From the NCBI GenBank assembly GCA_015063745.1, contig SVTO01000002.1:20882-84881 (forward strand): a stretch of DNA of 64,000 bases, in the 5' to 3' direction. Made by a program: the position numbers and the translations under genes. The stretch comes from Oscillospiraceae bacterium (lineage in GTDB: Bacteria; Bacillota; Clostridia; Oscillospirales; CAG-272). Below, piece after piece: positions 40,959-50,611 of this stretch (position 1 is its first letter; each line of letters starts with the position of its first letter). Below the pieces are notes generated by a model that did not search any database, was not told where the DNA came from, and saw nothing but the letters and a program-made list of their open reading frames with translations.

Positions 40959-42551
40959 ATGTTAGCCATTACATATGCGGCGGCATTATACGGCATTGAC
41001 GGATTTTTGGTGACGGTGGAATGTACCGCCGAGCGGAATCTGCCGGAGTTTGAGATCGTCGGTCTGCCGGATGCCGCTGTCAGAGAATCGGAAAAACGGA
41101 TATACACCGGTGCGGCCAACTGCGGATTTCCCATTCCGGAAATGGCGGCGGCGGTGAATCTTGCCCCGGCGGACCGCAAAAAGGAAGGTACTGCCCTGGA
41201 GCTTGCCATCCTCTGTGCCCTGTACAAAACCTGCGGCATTATCCCCGGCAGCTGCGATATGGAAAACAAGTGCTTCATCGGGGAAATCTCCTTCTCCGGC
41301 GATGTACGCAGTGTCCGCGGCGTACTGGGTATGACCCTTGCGGCGATTTCTGCGGGGAAAACCGAGATTTTTGTCCCCAGCGCCAACATCCGGGAAGCCT
41401 CCGTGGCGGAAACGGAAGGGGTCAGGATCTACGGCGTGCCGGATATTCCCACGCTGCTGGCCCATCTGAACGGGGAAAAGCCGATGGAGCCCAGCTGTGA
41501 GGATCCTTTTGCCAATGTGGCGTCTCCCTTGTTCGGTGAAGATTTCTCCCAGGTCAAAGGGCAGTATACGGCCAAGCGTGCCATGGAAACTGCCGCGGCC
41601 GGGGGACACAATATCCTGCTGATCGGCCCGCCCGGTTCGGGTAAATCCATGCTGGCCAAGCGGATGTCCACAATTCTGCCGTCCATGACCCGAGAGGAAG
41701 CGCTGGAATCCACCAAGATCCATTCCTGCGCCGGTATGCTGAACGAGGAAACCCCGTACATCACCACAAGAGTATTCCGTTCGCCCCATCATTCCCTGAG
41801 TATAGCGGCATTGGTGGGCGGCGGGAAGGTTCCCTCTCCGGGGGAAATTTCTCTGGCACATAACGGTGTGCTGTTTCTCGACGAATTCCCGGAATTCCAG
41901 AAAAACGCCATGGAAGCCCTGCGCCAGCCCATCGAAGACCGTCAGGTAACGATCACCAGGGCCGCGGGGCGTGTGACCTATCCGGCATCATTTATCCTGG
42001 TCTGCGCCATGAATCCCTGCCCTTGCGGATACTACGGCAGTAAGAACGAACAGCATCCCTGTACCTGCAAGTCCAAGCAGATTCATGACTATCTCTCCAA
42101 AATCAGCGGACCCATGCTCGACCGTATCGATATCCAGATCGAAATGCCCGCACTCAATTTTGCCGAATTGTCCACCGTCAAGCCCGCAGAACCCTCTGCC
42201 GAAATACGCGAACGTGTCACCGCCGCACGGAATCTGGCACGCCGCCGTTTCCGCGAAGCCGGTTACAAAAACGCCGATACCCTCTCCAACGGCATGATGC
42301 AGACGGAAGCCCTTCGTACCTTCTGCACCCTCGACGAAACCTGTACCAAAATCATGGAAGACGTCTTCGGTAAACTCAACCTCTCCGCCCGGGCCTACGA
42401 CCGTATCCTCCGCGTCGCCCGTACCCTCGCCGACCTGGAATTCTGTAAAGGCGGCATCCCCGAAGAATCCATCATCGGCGGCCCCATCCGCAAGCACCAC
42501 CTCCTCGAAGCCGTCCAGATGCGGGCTTTGGATAAGAAGTATTTTGTTTGA
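40959..42551 (+). CDS. YifB/ComM Mg-chelatase-like AAA+ ATPase
   Basis: VECTAERNLPEFEIVGLPDAAVRESEKR, GPPGSGKSMLAKR, MNPCPCGYYG. Confidence 0.95.
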   Translation: MLAITYAAALYGIDGFLVTVECTAERNLPEFEIVGLPDAAVRESEKRIYTGAANCGFPIPEMAAAVNLAPADRKKEGTALELAILCALYKTCGIIPGSCDMENKCFIGEISFSGDVRSVRGVLGMTLAAISAGKTEIFVPSANIREASVAETEGVRIYGVPDIPTLLAHLNGEKPMEPSCEDPFANVASPLFGEDFSQVKGQYTAKRAMETAAAGGHNILLIGPPGSGKSMLAKRMSTILPSMTREEALESTKIHSCAGMLNEETPYITTRVFRSPHHSLSIAALVGGGKVPSPGEISLAHNGVLFLDEFPEFQKNAMEALRQPIEDRQVTITRAAGRVTYPASFILVCAMNPCPCGYYGSKNEQHPCTCKSKQIHDYLSKISGPMLDRIDIQIEMPALNFAELSTVKPAEPSAEIRERVTAARNLARRRFREAGYKNADTLSNGMMQTEALRTFCTLDETCTKIMEDVFGKLNLSARAYDRILRVARTLADLEFCKGGIPEESIIGGPIRKHHLLEAVQMRALDKKYFV

Positions 42552-42560
42552 GGTTTTTTC

Positions 42561-42599
42561 GCAGGGGAGAAACTTTTTGGGAAAAAGTTTCTCCCCTGC
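42561..42599. repeat. Long palindromic intergenic repeat, copy 2
   Basis: gcaggggagaaactttttgggaaaaagtttctcccctgc. Confidence 0.8.
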
Positions 42600-42740
42600 A
42601 CCCCTCTTCAAAAAGCTTCGGAAAATGTATCGGACAGAGTTGGGTATAAATCATTGCTTACTTTTTGTTTTCGCCCCTCCACATCCACAAAACCAACTGC
42701 ATCCCCCCTTTTTCAAAGTTTTTTGTGAAGAGGGTGGGGT

Positions 42741-42791
42741 GCAGGGGAGGGAGAAACGCTTTTTCGCAAAAAGTGTTTCTCCCTCCCCTGC
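42741..42791. repeat. Long palindromic intergenic repeat, copy 3
   Basis: gcaggggagggagaaacgctttttcgcaaaaagtgtttctccctcccctgc. Confidence 0.8.
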
Positions 42792-42820
42792 AAAAAACCA
42801 CAAAAAAGGACTGAAAAAAC

Positions 42821-43798
42821 ATGAACACACCTGCTTATTCCGGAATTATTTCGAATTATGTTTGCACGGCGGCTTGTCGGCACTGTATGTTTGGGTCGGC
42901 GCCGGACTGTCCGAAGGAGTTTATTTCGGCGGAGATGGCGGAGAAGACGGCGGTGATACTGGAGAAGGCCGGGACGCGGTCGGTGCATATTGGCGGCGGG
43001 GAGCCGTTTATGCATTTTCCTGCACTGTGTGATCTGATCGAAGCTTTGGGACGGCATAGGATCGGGATTGATTATATCGAGACCAATGCGTTCTGGGCGA
43101 AGGATGAAGAGATCATTATGGAGCGGCTTCTGAAGCTGCGGTATCTGGGTGTGGACACGGTGATGGTTTCCGTTGACCCGTTCCATATTGAGTTTGTGCC
43201 GCTGGAAAGGCCCGTTCTGCTCTGCCGGATGCTTGACAAGGCCGGATTTGACTATTTCATCTGGAAGGATCGGTATCTGCGTCCTCTGATGAAGCTGGAC
43301 ACGGGAAAGGTACACACAAAGGAAGAACTGATGGAAGTGCTCGGCAAGCATTACATCACCGACACGGCGGCGGAATACGGGGTTGGTATGAACGGACGTG
43401 CTCTGGCCATTGCGAAGGAGCTGTTCTCTGCCCGACCCGCGGAAAAGTGGATCACGAAGAATCCCTGTTCTTCCCTGCTGGACACCTGCCACTGCCATTT
43501 TGACTTATACGGCAACGCGGTTCCCTCGGGCTGTCCCGGTATTTCTGCGGAAACGGAAGATTATCTGACTGAAAACATTCCGGCGGAAAAGTATCCGGTT
43601 CTGTACCGTTTGTACAATGGCGGCACGGCGGCTTTGTATGAATACGCCAAAGAAAAAGGCTTTGTACCGGATGAAGCGGGGTATCCGTCCAAGTGTGCCT
43701 TCTGTTACGCCATGCGGTCCTATCTGGTATCCTCCGGGAACAAATCGGCGGATCTTTCTCCCGTTTGTTTCTATGAGCAGATTGATAAAATTGTATAA
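42821..43798 (+). CDS. Radical SAM protein with SPASM/twitch-like C-terminal cysteines
   Basis: CTAACRHC (CX3CX2C), GGGEPFMH, CHCHFDLYGNAVPSGCPG, CAFC. Confidence 0.8.
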   Translation: MNTPAYSGIISNYVCTAACRHCMFGSAPDCPKEFISAEMAEKTAVILEKAGTRSVHIGGGEPFMHFPALCDLIEALGRHRIGIDYIETNAFWAKDEEIIMERLLKLRYLGVDTVMVSVDPFHIEFVPLERPVLLCRMLDKAGFDYFIWKDRYLRPLMKLDTGKVHTKEELMEVLGKHYITDTAAEYGVGMNGRALAIAKELFSARPAEKWITKNPCSSLLDTCHCHFDLYGNAVPSGCPGISAETEDYLTENIPAEKYPVLYRLYNGGTAALYEYAKEKGFVPDEAGYPSKCAFCYAMRSYLVSSGNKSADLSPVCFYEQIDKIV

Positions 43799-43806
43799 TT
43801 CCGAAA

Positions 43807-43861
43807 CAAGAAAAAGGCTGTCGGCATCCGGATCATTTCCGGAATGTGACAGCCTTTTTGG
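43807..43861. terminator. Bidirectional terminator between rSAM gene and GRE operon
   Basis: aaaaaggctgtc...gacagccttttt. Confidence 0.75.
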
Positions 43862-43892
43862 TGTCTTTGAAAGTAAAACTTTTATGAGCTCT

Positions 43893-46076
43893 TCAGTTTG
43901 CGTAGCCTGTGCGGGCGATGACATTGTCCTGCAGGTCGGCGGAGAGTTTCACGAAATGGTCGCTGTAGCCGCCTACACGTACGATCAGGTTCCGGTGATT
44001 TTCCGGATGTACCTTGGCATCCAGCAGATCCTCGGCCGATACGACCGTTACGGAAAGCTGCTGACCGCCGTTTTCGAAAAAGGTCTTCCATAACGCCAGA
44101 AAATTGTTGATACCTTCTTCCGTATTGAAAAGGGTCCTGTCAAATTTGATATTCAGTACAAAACCGCTTCCCGCCAGATGATGGGGCAGAGCAAGTACGG
44201 AATTCAATAGTGCCGTGGGGCCGTTTTCATCCCGTCCGGGTGTGGCGCCGATACTGTCTGCGATCAGCGGATCCCCCCTGTGTCTGCCGTTTGCGCCGGC
44301 GCCGGTGTGTATGCCGTAACCCGGTGCACGGACGAATGTGGAGCATCCGCCGGTGTATCTGCCGCCGCGGTAGGTGGGAATGGTCAGCAGATACCGGAAG
44401 AAATGATCCGTAATGTCCTTGGCCAGTGCGTCGGAGGAGGGGTCGTTGTTGCCGAAGCGGGCAGGTTTTTCCGCCAGCATCTGCCGCATGACTTCATCCT
44501 CTGCAAAGTCCGTTTCCAGCGCGTGGATCAGCTGTGCCATCGTGAAGTTTTTCTGTTCGTATACATGATAGCGGATGGCGGCGAGAGAATCCACCGTATC
44601 TGCCAGGCCTTCGATCAGGATCTGGCCGTGGTTGTACAGAGGGCCGCCGCATTTGAAATCCCGGCCTTTCTCGATGCATCCCTGATGCATAATGGAACGC
44701 CAGGGGTTCTGGGCGGTTTCGCCATGCCCCTGCTGTGTCACATTCGCCATACGGCAGATCACATTCGTTACATACTCCACTTCCTTCTTATAGGCAGCAA
44801 GCAACTCTTCGAATGTAGCAAAGCTGCAGGGATCGCCGCAGTCCATTGTCAGTTTTTCGCCGGAGATCTGGCATTTGCCCCGGTGCAGCATGAATTCCAG
44901 ACATTTATACAGGTTGACTTCCCCGTCCTCCAGACCCATGTGGCTCTTGCCCTGAATGTCGATCTGGTTGCAGCCGTTCATAGCGTAGTCGTGGGCATCC
45001 TTCGGAGGAATACCCAGTTCGTCAATGAACATTCTGCATACGGCCTTGTCGTTGTACAGTGCCGGCAGTCCGCAGCCCATGCCGATGGCTTCCGCCGCAC
45101 TTCTCATCAGTGCCGGGTCGGTGTTTTCGTGCCAGCGCATGGTCAGGTTCGGGGTGGAATAACGGTATTTCTTTACCAGCTCCAGCATGGCAAAGGAAAT
45201 CTCGTTGGTCATGTCGTTCCCCTTTTCGTCGGAACCGGAAATACACATATTCCATGCCCTGAACTTCCGGAAGCCCTGCCACATACCGTCCAGGATAGCG
45301 AACGCTTCGTCGTAGGGGGTCTTCTTCCAGTACGGCAGGAAGATCTGGTCCAGTCTGCCGGGGGAATCGAATCCGTCGTAGGAGAAGTACAGCCAGAAGA
45401 ACTGTGCCGCGGAAAGAAAATCATAGGGGGTATTCCGGGGGCAGGTCTCCATGGCGCGGGCGATGTCAAGAAGATGCTTTTTCTCCCCTTCGTCCTCCGT
45501 TTCTGCGGCCATGGTTTCCGCCATTGCCTTGATCCGGTCGCCGATAACTTCAAAGCCGTCCAGCATTTTTTCAAGGCCGTTATAGAAATCTTCGGCGTGG
45601 GGATTTACCTTCCGGTAGCGGTTGATTTTCGCACGGAGACCGGATGTACCGAGGGCCAGAAGTCCGCCGTAGTCCGGAATCGTATGTCCGCCGCCGGCAC
45701 CGCCTCCCCAGCCTGCTCCGGCATCGCTGACCTTGAGATCCATCGGATCCATCAGATCGCGTACCCGGAATTCCGTGGACAGGGGTTCTGTGTACTGTTT
45801 CAGCATATCCAGAAATTCCGAATATTCCGGATATTTTTCTTTTTTCTGTACGATCAGCTCTTCGCTGTAATACGTACCGATATCATAATGAATTCCGACG
45901 GCACAGAACACTCTGCCGCATCGGAACAGGCCGACTTCCTTATCGTATGCGATCGGCAGAACCTTACATTCTTCATACAGTCCGGCGCCTCTGGCACAGT
46001 ACGGTCCTTCTTCCATATGGGAAAGATAGCCGTAACCAAAGGGTTCGCTGAGAATCGGGTCATAATTTATGTGCAT
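43893..46076 (-). CDS. Glycyl radical enzyme (PFL-like superfamily), paralog 1, GCNQ active-site variant
   Basis: MNGCNQIDIQG; GCIEKGRDFKCGGPLYNHGQ; TPGRDENGPTALLNSV; RVGGYSDHF. Confidence 0.85.
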   Translation of the reverse strand: MHINYDPILSEPFGYGYLSHMEEGPYCARGAGLYEECKVLPIAYDKEVGLFRCGRVFCAVGIHYDIGTYYSEELIVQKKEKYPEYSEFLDMLKQYTEPLSTEFRVRDLMDPMDLKVSDAGAGWGGGAGGGHTIPDYGGLLALGTSGLRAKINRYRKVNPHAEDFYNGLEKMLDGFEVIGDRIKAMAETMAAETEDEGEKKHLLDIARAMETCPRNTPYDFLSAAQFFWLYFSYDGFDSPGRLDQIFLPYWKKTPYDEAFAILDGMWQGFRKFRAWNMCISGSDEKGNDMTNEISFAMLELVKKYRYSTPNLTMRWHENTDPALMRSAAEAIGMGCGLPALYNDKAVCRMFIDELGIPPKDAHDYAMNGCNQIDIQGKSHMGLEDGEVNLYKCLEFMLHRGKCQISGEKLTMDCGDPCSFATFEELLAAYKKEVEYVTNVICRMANVTQQGHGETAQNPWRSIMHQGCIEKGRDFKCGGPLYNHGQILIEGLADTVDSLAAIRYHVYEQKNFTMAQLIHALETDFAEDEVMRQMLAEKPARFGNNDPSSDALAKDITDHFFRYLLTIPTYRGGRYTGGCSTFVRAPGYGIHTGAGANGRHRGDPLIADSIGATPGRDENGPTALLNSVLALPHHLAGSGFVLNIKFDRTLFNTEEGINNFLALWKTFFENGGQQLSVTVVSAEDLLDAKVHPENHRNLIVRVGGYSDHFVKLSADLQDNVIARTGYAN

Positions 46077-46118
46077 AGGATAACCTCCAAGAGGATGCTC
46101 TGCTTATAGCCTGCGGGA

Positions 46119-48305
46119 TTACCGTCCGTATCCCGTACGGGCAATGACATTATCCTGCAGATCGGCACTGATATTCACGAAATAGTCGCTGTATCCGCCG
46201 ACACGTACAATCAGATTCCGGTGGTTTTCGGGGTGTACTTTTGCGTCCAGCAGTTCTTCCTGGGATACAACTGTGACAGACAGCTGCTGACCGCCTTGTT
46301 CAAAGTACGTTTTCCACAGGGCCATAAAATTATCCATACCTTCCTTTGTGTTGAATACCTCTTTATCAAACTTGATGTTCAGTATGAATCCGCTTCCTGC
46401 CATATGGTGGGGCAGTTCCAATACAGAGTGCAGCAGAGCCGTAGGACCTTCTTCATCTCTTCCGGGTGTTGCTCCGATACTGTCTGCCGTCAGCGGATCG
46501 GCTTTATGACGTCCGTTGGGAGCGGCACCGGTACATTCACCGGCTTCTGCGGCTTCTTTAAAAGGAGAACAGCCACCGGTATACCAACCGCCACGGAAAG
46601 TGGGAATCGTTAACAGATAACCAAAATAATGTTCCACAACCTCTTTGGCCAGGGCATCCGTATCCGCATCCCCGTTACCAAAGCGGGCCGGTTTTTCGGA
46701 TAACATCTGCCGCATTACCTCATTATCGGCAAAATCTGTCTCCAAAGCATGGATCAGCTGCTCCATGGTAAAGTTTTTCTTTTCAAATACATGATAACGA
46801 ATGGCTGCCAGAGAATCCACCGCATCCGCAAGAGCAAGTGTTAACATTTGACCATGGTTGTAAATCGGACCACCGTTTTTAAAATCCCGGCCTTTTTCAA
46901 TACAACCGTCAAAGACAAGGGAACACCAAAGGTTCGGTGCATACTGTGCATGGATACGCTGACAAGCATTGGCATGCCGACAGGCCGTTTCGGTAACATA
47001 TTCAACTTCTTTTTTAAATCCCTCCAACACTTCTTCGAATGTTGTACACTGTGTGGGATCTCCGAAATCTCTGCCAAGCATTTCACCGGTAATCGTACAC
47101 ATACCCCGGTGAAGATATAACTCCATACACTTACACAAATTTACGTTACCGTCTTCCAGACCCATATGGCTTTTGCCCGGAATATCGATCTGGTTACAGC
47201 CGTTCATGGCATAGTTGTAGGCATCCTTTGCCGGGATTCCCAATTTCTCCATGAACATCTTACAAACCACACGGTCATTATACAGTGCCGGTATACCGCA
47301 TCCGGTTGCCAGAGCCTCTGTTGCCTTCTGCATCAGCGCAGGATCTGTATTTTCATGGCATCGCATAGTCAAATTCGGTGTCTGGAAACGATGTTTTCCT
47401 ACCAGTTCCAAAAAAGCAAAGGAAAGTTCATTGGTCATATCGTTCCCATGTTCATCGGAACCGGAGATACACACGTTCCATGTACGATGCTTATGGAACC
47501 CGATCCAGATACCGTCTAAAATAGCAAACGCTTCATCGTACGGTGTCTTTTTCCAATAAGGCAGGAATATCTGGTCCAGTCGGCCGGGAGAATCGTAGGT
47601 ATCATAGGAGAAATACATCCAGAAGAACTGTGCTGCCGACAGAAAATCATAGGGTTCTCCTTTTAAGAAATGGGACATCGCACGGGAAAGAGCGAGAAAA
47701 TGTTCCTTCTCTTTTTCGCTTTCGGTTTCTGCTGCCATCTTTGCTGCCAGTTCAGCGGTTCTTCTGCCAACTGCCTCCATGCCTTCCAGGACACGTTCCA
47801 GCCCATCGTAAAAATCGGAAACATAGGGGTGGATCTTTCTGTATTTATTGATTTTTTCCCGCAGACCATCCCCCGTCATTTTCAGCATCTTTCCATAATC
47901 AGGCTGCGTATGACCGCCCCATGTGCCGCCCATAAAACCATGCTGTATGGATAACTGGATCTCATCCGGTTTTCTGTATTCCGAAAATTCGATCATTTTT
48001 TCTGTATTCAGAGGAACCAAAATATCTTCGATGGCACGGAAAAAGTCGGCATATTCCGGGAACTTTGCTTTTTTGCGTTCGATGATTCCCTCTTCTGTAA
48101 ATATACCCCAACAGGGTCTGTAGCCGGCACAATACAAAGGACGAACACATTCAAACAAACCTACATCTTTATCGTATTGAATGGGCATAACCAAGCATTC
48201 CTGGTATAAGCCTTCCGCCATAGCAATGTATCTGCCTTGTTCTACTTTGGACAAATAACCGTAAGCAAACGGGTCATCTATCTTTTGATGGTAAGAAAAT
48301 TCCAT
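46119..48305 (-). CDS. Glycyl radical enzyme, paralog 2, GCNQ variant
   Basis: MNGCNQIDIPG; GCIEKGRDFKNGGPIYNHGQ; RVGGYSDYF. Confidence 0.85.
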   Translation of the reverse strand: MEFSYHQKIDDPFAYGYLSKVEQGRYIAMAEGLYQECLVMPIQYDKDVGLFECVRPLYCAGYRPCWGIFTEEGIIERKKAKFPEYADFFRAIEDILVPLNTEKMIEFSEYRKPDEIQLSIQHGFMGGTWGGHTQPDYGKMLKMTGDGLREKINKYRKIHPYVSDFYDGLERVLEGMEAVGRRTAELAAKMAAETESEKEKEHFLALSRAMSHFLKGEPYDFLSAAQFFWMYFSYDTYDSPGRLDQIFLPYWKKTPYDEAFAILDGIWIGFHKHRTWNVCISGSDEHGNDMTNELSFAFLELVGKHRFQTPNLTMRCHENTDPALMQKATEALATGCGIPALYNDRVVCKMFMEKLGIPAKDAYNYAMNGCNQIDIPGKSHMGLEDGNVNLCKCMELYLHRGMCTITGEMLGRDFGDPTQCTTFEEVLEGFKKEVEYVTETACRHANACQRIHAQYAPNLWCSLVFDGCIEKGRDFKNGGPIYNHGQMLTLALADAVDSLAAIRYHVFEKKNFTMEQLIHALETDFADNEVMRQMLSEKPARFGNGDADTDALAKEVVEHYFGYLLTIPTFRGGWYTGGCSPFKEAAEAGECTGAAPNGRHKADPLTADSIGATPGRDEEGPTALLHSVLELPHHMAGSGFILNIKFDKEVFNTKEGMDNFMALWKTYFEQGGQQLSVTVVSQEELLDAKVHPENHRNLIVRVGGYSDYFVNISADLQDNVIARTGYGR

Positions 48306-48330
48306 ATTTCCCTCCGATATTGTTTTATTA

Positions 48331-48372
48331 TTTCTCGTATCCCGTACGGGCGATCACATTGTCCTGCAGGTA
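48331..48372 (-). pseudogene. Relic 3' tail of a GRE gene
   Basis: Minus strand reads ctgcaggacaatgtgatcgcccgtacgggatacgagaaataa = LQDNVIARTGYEK*, downstream of GRE paralog 3 stop. Confidence 0.7.
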
Positions 48373-48378
48373 TGGTGG

Positions 48379-50580
48379 TTATGTCCGATTTGATGTCCGG
48401 TTCAATACATTTTGCTGCAGTTCAGGAGCAAGATTGACAAAGTAATCACAATATCCGCCAATACGCACGATCAGATTCCGGTGATTTTCCGGGTGTACCA
48501 GTGCATCACGCAGTTCTTCCTCGGAGACGACCGTCACCGCCATTTGCTGACCACCGTTTTCAAAATAGGTCTTCCACAGAGCAATAAAGTTGTTTAGTCC
48601 TTCTTCCGTATTGAAAAGAGTCTTGTCGAATTTGATATTCAGAATAAATCCGCTTCCCGCCAGATGATGGGGAAGTTTCAAAACGGAATTCAACAATGCG
48701 GTAGGACCGGTTTCGTCCCGGCCGGGGGTAGCACCGATACTGTCTGCGATCAGCGGATCCCCTTTATGCCGTCCGTTGGCTCCTGCGCCCGTACCGGAAC
48801 CGCATTTCGCTGCTTCGCTGAAAGGAGAACAGCCGCCGGAGAACCTGCCGCCTCTGTAAGTGGGAATGGTCAGTAAAAACCGGAAGAAATGTTCCATAAT
48901 GTCCTTACCGATAGCATCTGTATAGGCGTCTCCATTGCCGAAGCGGGTTGGTTTCTCGGACAGCATCTGCCGCATGACCTCTTCCCCCTCGAAATCCTTT
49001 TCCAGAGCGGCGATAAGCTGTTCCATGGTAAAGTTTTTCTGTTCAAATACGTGATACCGGATGGCGGCAAGGGAATCCACGGTATCCGCCAAACCTTGTG
49101 TCAAAATCTGACCGTGGTTGTAGATAGGGCCACCGTTCTTGAAGTCCCTGCCTTTTTCTATACAGCCTTGATGCATGAGGGAACGCCACAGGTTCGGTGC
49201 ATATTCCGCATGGATCTTCTGGGAAATATTGCTGAATCGGCAGCAGATTTCGGTGACATATTCCATCTCCTTCTTAAACAGAAGAAGAAATTCTTCAAAT
49301 GTTTTACATTCCGCAGGATCACCGCAGTCAAGGCCCAATTTCCGGTTTGTCATCATACATTTGCCCCGGTGCAAACACAACTCAAGACATTTGTACAGAT
49401 TGACTTGTCCATCTTCCAGACCCATGTGGCTTTTGCCCTGAATATCGATCTGGTTACAGCCGTTCATGGCGTAATTATGGGCATCCTTCGGGGGAATTCC
49501 CAGATTCTCCTGCAAAGATTTGCATACGACTCTATCATTATACAAGGCAGGTACACCGCATCCCACAGCCAATGTTTCTGCCGCAGCTCGGATGAGCGCA
49601 GGATCGGTATTTTCGTGACAGCGCATGGTCAGGTTCGGCGTTTCAAAGCGGTGCTTCTTCACAAGATCCAGCATAGCGAAGGAAATTTCGTTTGTCGTAT
49701 CATTGCCGAATTCATCTGAGCCGGAAATACACACATTCCAGGACCGATGTTTATGGAAGCCGATCCAGATTCCCTCAAGAATCGCAAACGCCTCATTATA
49801 GGGGGTCTTGTTCCAGTACGGCAGGAAAATCTGATCCAGACGTCCGGGAGAGTCATAGCCGTCGTAGGAGAAGAACATCCAGAAAAACTGTGCAGCAGCG
49901 AGAAAGTTCTCCGGTGTATTCTGCGGACACGTTTGCATGGCACGGGCAATCGCAAGGAGATGGTTTTTTTCTTCCTCAGACGAGGCACTTTCCGCCATAT
50001 GTAAAGCTTTTTCCCGAATACGCTGTCCGATCAATTCAAAACCGTCCAGTACTCTTTCCAATCCGTCGTAAAAATCCGCAGAAGCAGGATTGACATTTCT
50101 GTACTTGAGGATCTTTGCACGCAGACCGTTCGTACCGCCATCCAGCAGTCCGCCGTAATCCGGCACGGTATGTCCCGCCCAGAAACCGCCCCAGAACCCA
50201 AACATATCGGACAGAATATTTTCTTCTTCCGTCTTATAAGGAGAATTACAGATCATACTGTTGGTATCCAACGGTGCCAGTACTTCTTCTGCTGCTTCAA
50301 AAAACTCCTTATAATCGGGGAATTTTTCTTTTTTCTCCCTGAACAAGGCTGCATTAAAGAAAATACCCGCAAAAGAGACGAAGCCCGCAAATGTTCCGCC
50401 CCAGGGATAGCCGCACCGTCCGCATTGAAACAGTTTTACGTCTTCATCATAGTAAATCGGCAGAATGGCACATTCTTCATACAAACCTTCCCCCATAGCG
50501 GAATACTTCCCTTTTTCCAAAGCAGACAGGTACCCGTATGCAAAGGGTTCGTATATATCTTCGTGGTAAGAAAACTTCAT
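48379..50580 (-). CDS. Glycyl radical enzyme, paralog 3, GCNQ variant
   Basis: MNGCNQIDIQG; GCIEKGRDFKNGGPIYNHGQ; RIGGYCDYF; start at MKFSYHED. Confidence 0.85.
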   Translation of the reverse strand: MKFSYHEDIYEPFAYGYLSALEKGKYSAMGEGLYEECAILPIYYDEDVKLFQCGRCGYPWGGTFAGFVSFAGIFFNAALFREKKEKFPDYKEFFEAAEEVLAPLDTNSMICNSPYKTEEENILSDMFGFWGGFWAGHTVPDYGGLLDGGTNGLRAKILKYRNVNPASADFYDGLERVLDGFELIGQRIREKALHMAESASSEEEKNHLLAIARAMQTCPQNTPENFLAAAQFFWMFFSYDGYDSPGRLDQIFLPYWNKTPYNEAFAILEGIWIGFHKHRSWNVCISGSDEFGNDTTNEISFAMLDLVKKHRFETPNLTMRCHENTDPALIRAAAETLAVGCGVPALYNDRVVCKSLQENLGIPPKDAHNYAMNGCNQIDIQGKSHMGLEDGQVNLYKCLELCLHRGKCMMTNRKLGLDCGDPAECKTFEEFLLLFKKEMEYVTEICCRFSNISQKIHAEYAPNLWRSLMHQGCIEKGRDFKNGGPIYNHGQILTQGLADTVDSLAAIRYHVFEQKNFTMEQLIAALEKDFEGEEVMRQMLSEKPTRFGNGDAYTDAIGKDIMEHFFRFLLTIPTYRGGRFSGGCSPFSEAAKCGSGTGAGANGRHKGDPLIADSIGATPGRDETGPTALLNSVLKLPHHLAGSGFILNIKFDKTLFNTEEGLNNFIALWKTYFENGGQQMAVTVVSEEELRDALVHPENHRNLIVRIGGYCDYFVNLAPELQQNVLNRTSNRT

Positions 50581-50611
50581 AATCCACCTCCGAGTAGCCA
50601 AAGAAAATTCG

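Noticed and set aside
42821-43798. Radical SAM gene annotated as the GRE activase
   Set aside because: SPASM/twitch-like C-terminal cysteines and opposite orientation; no positive evidence for activase function, so left as a generic radical SAM protein.
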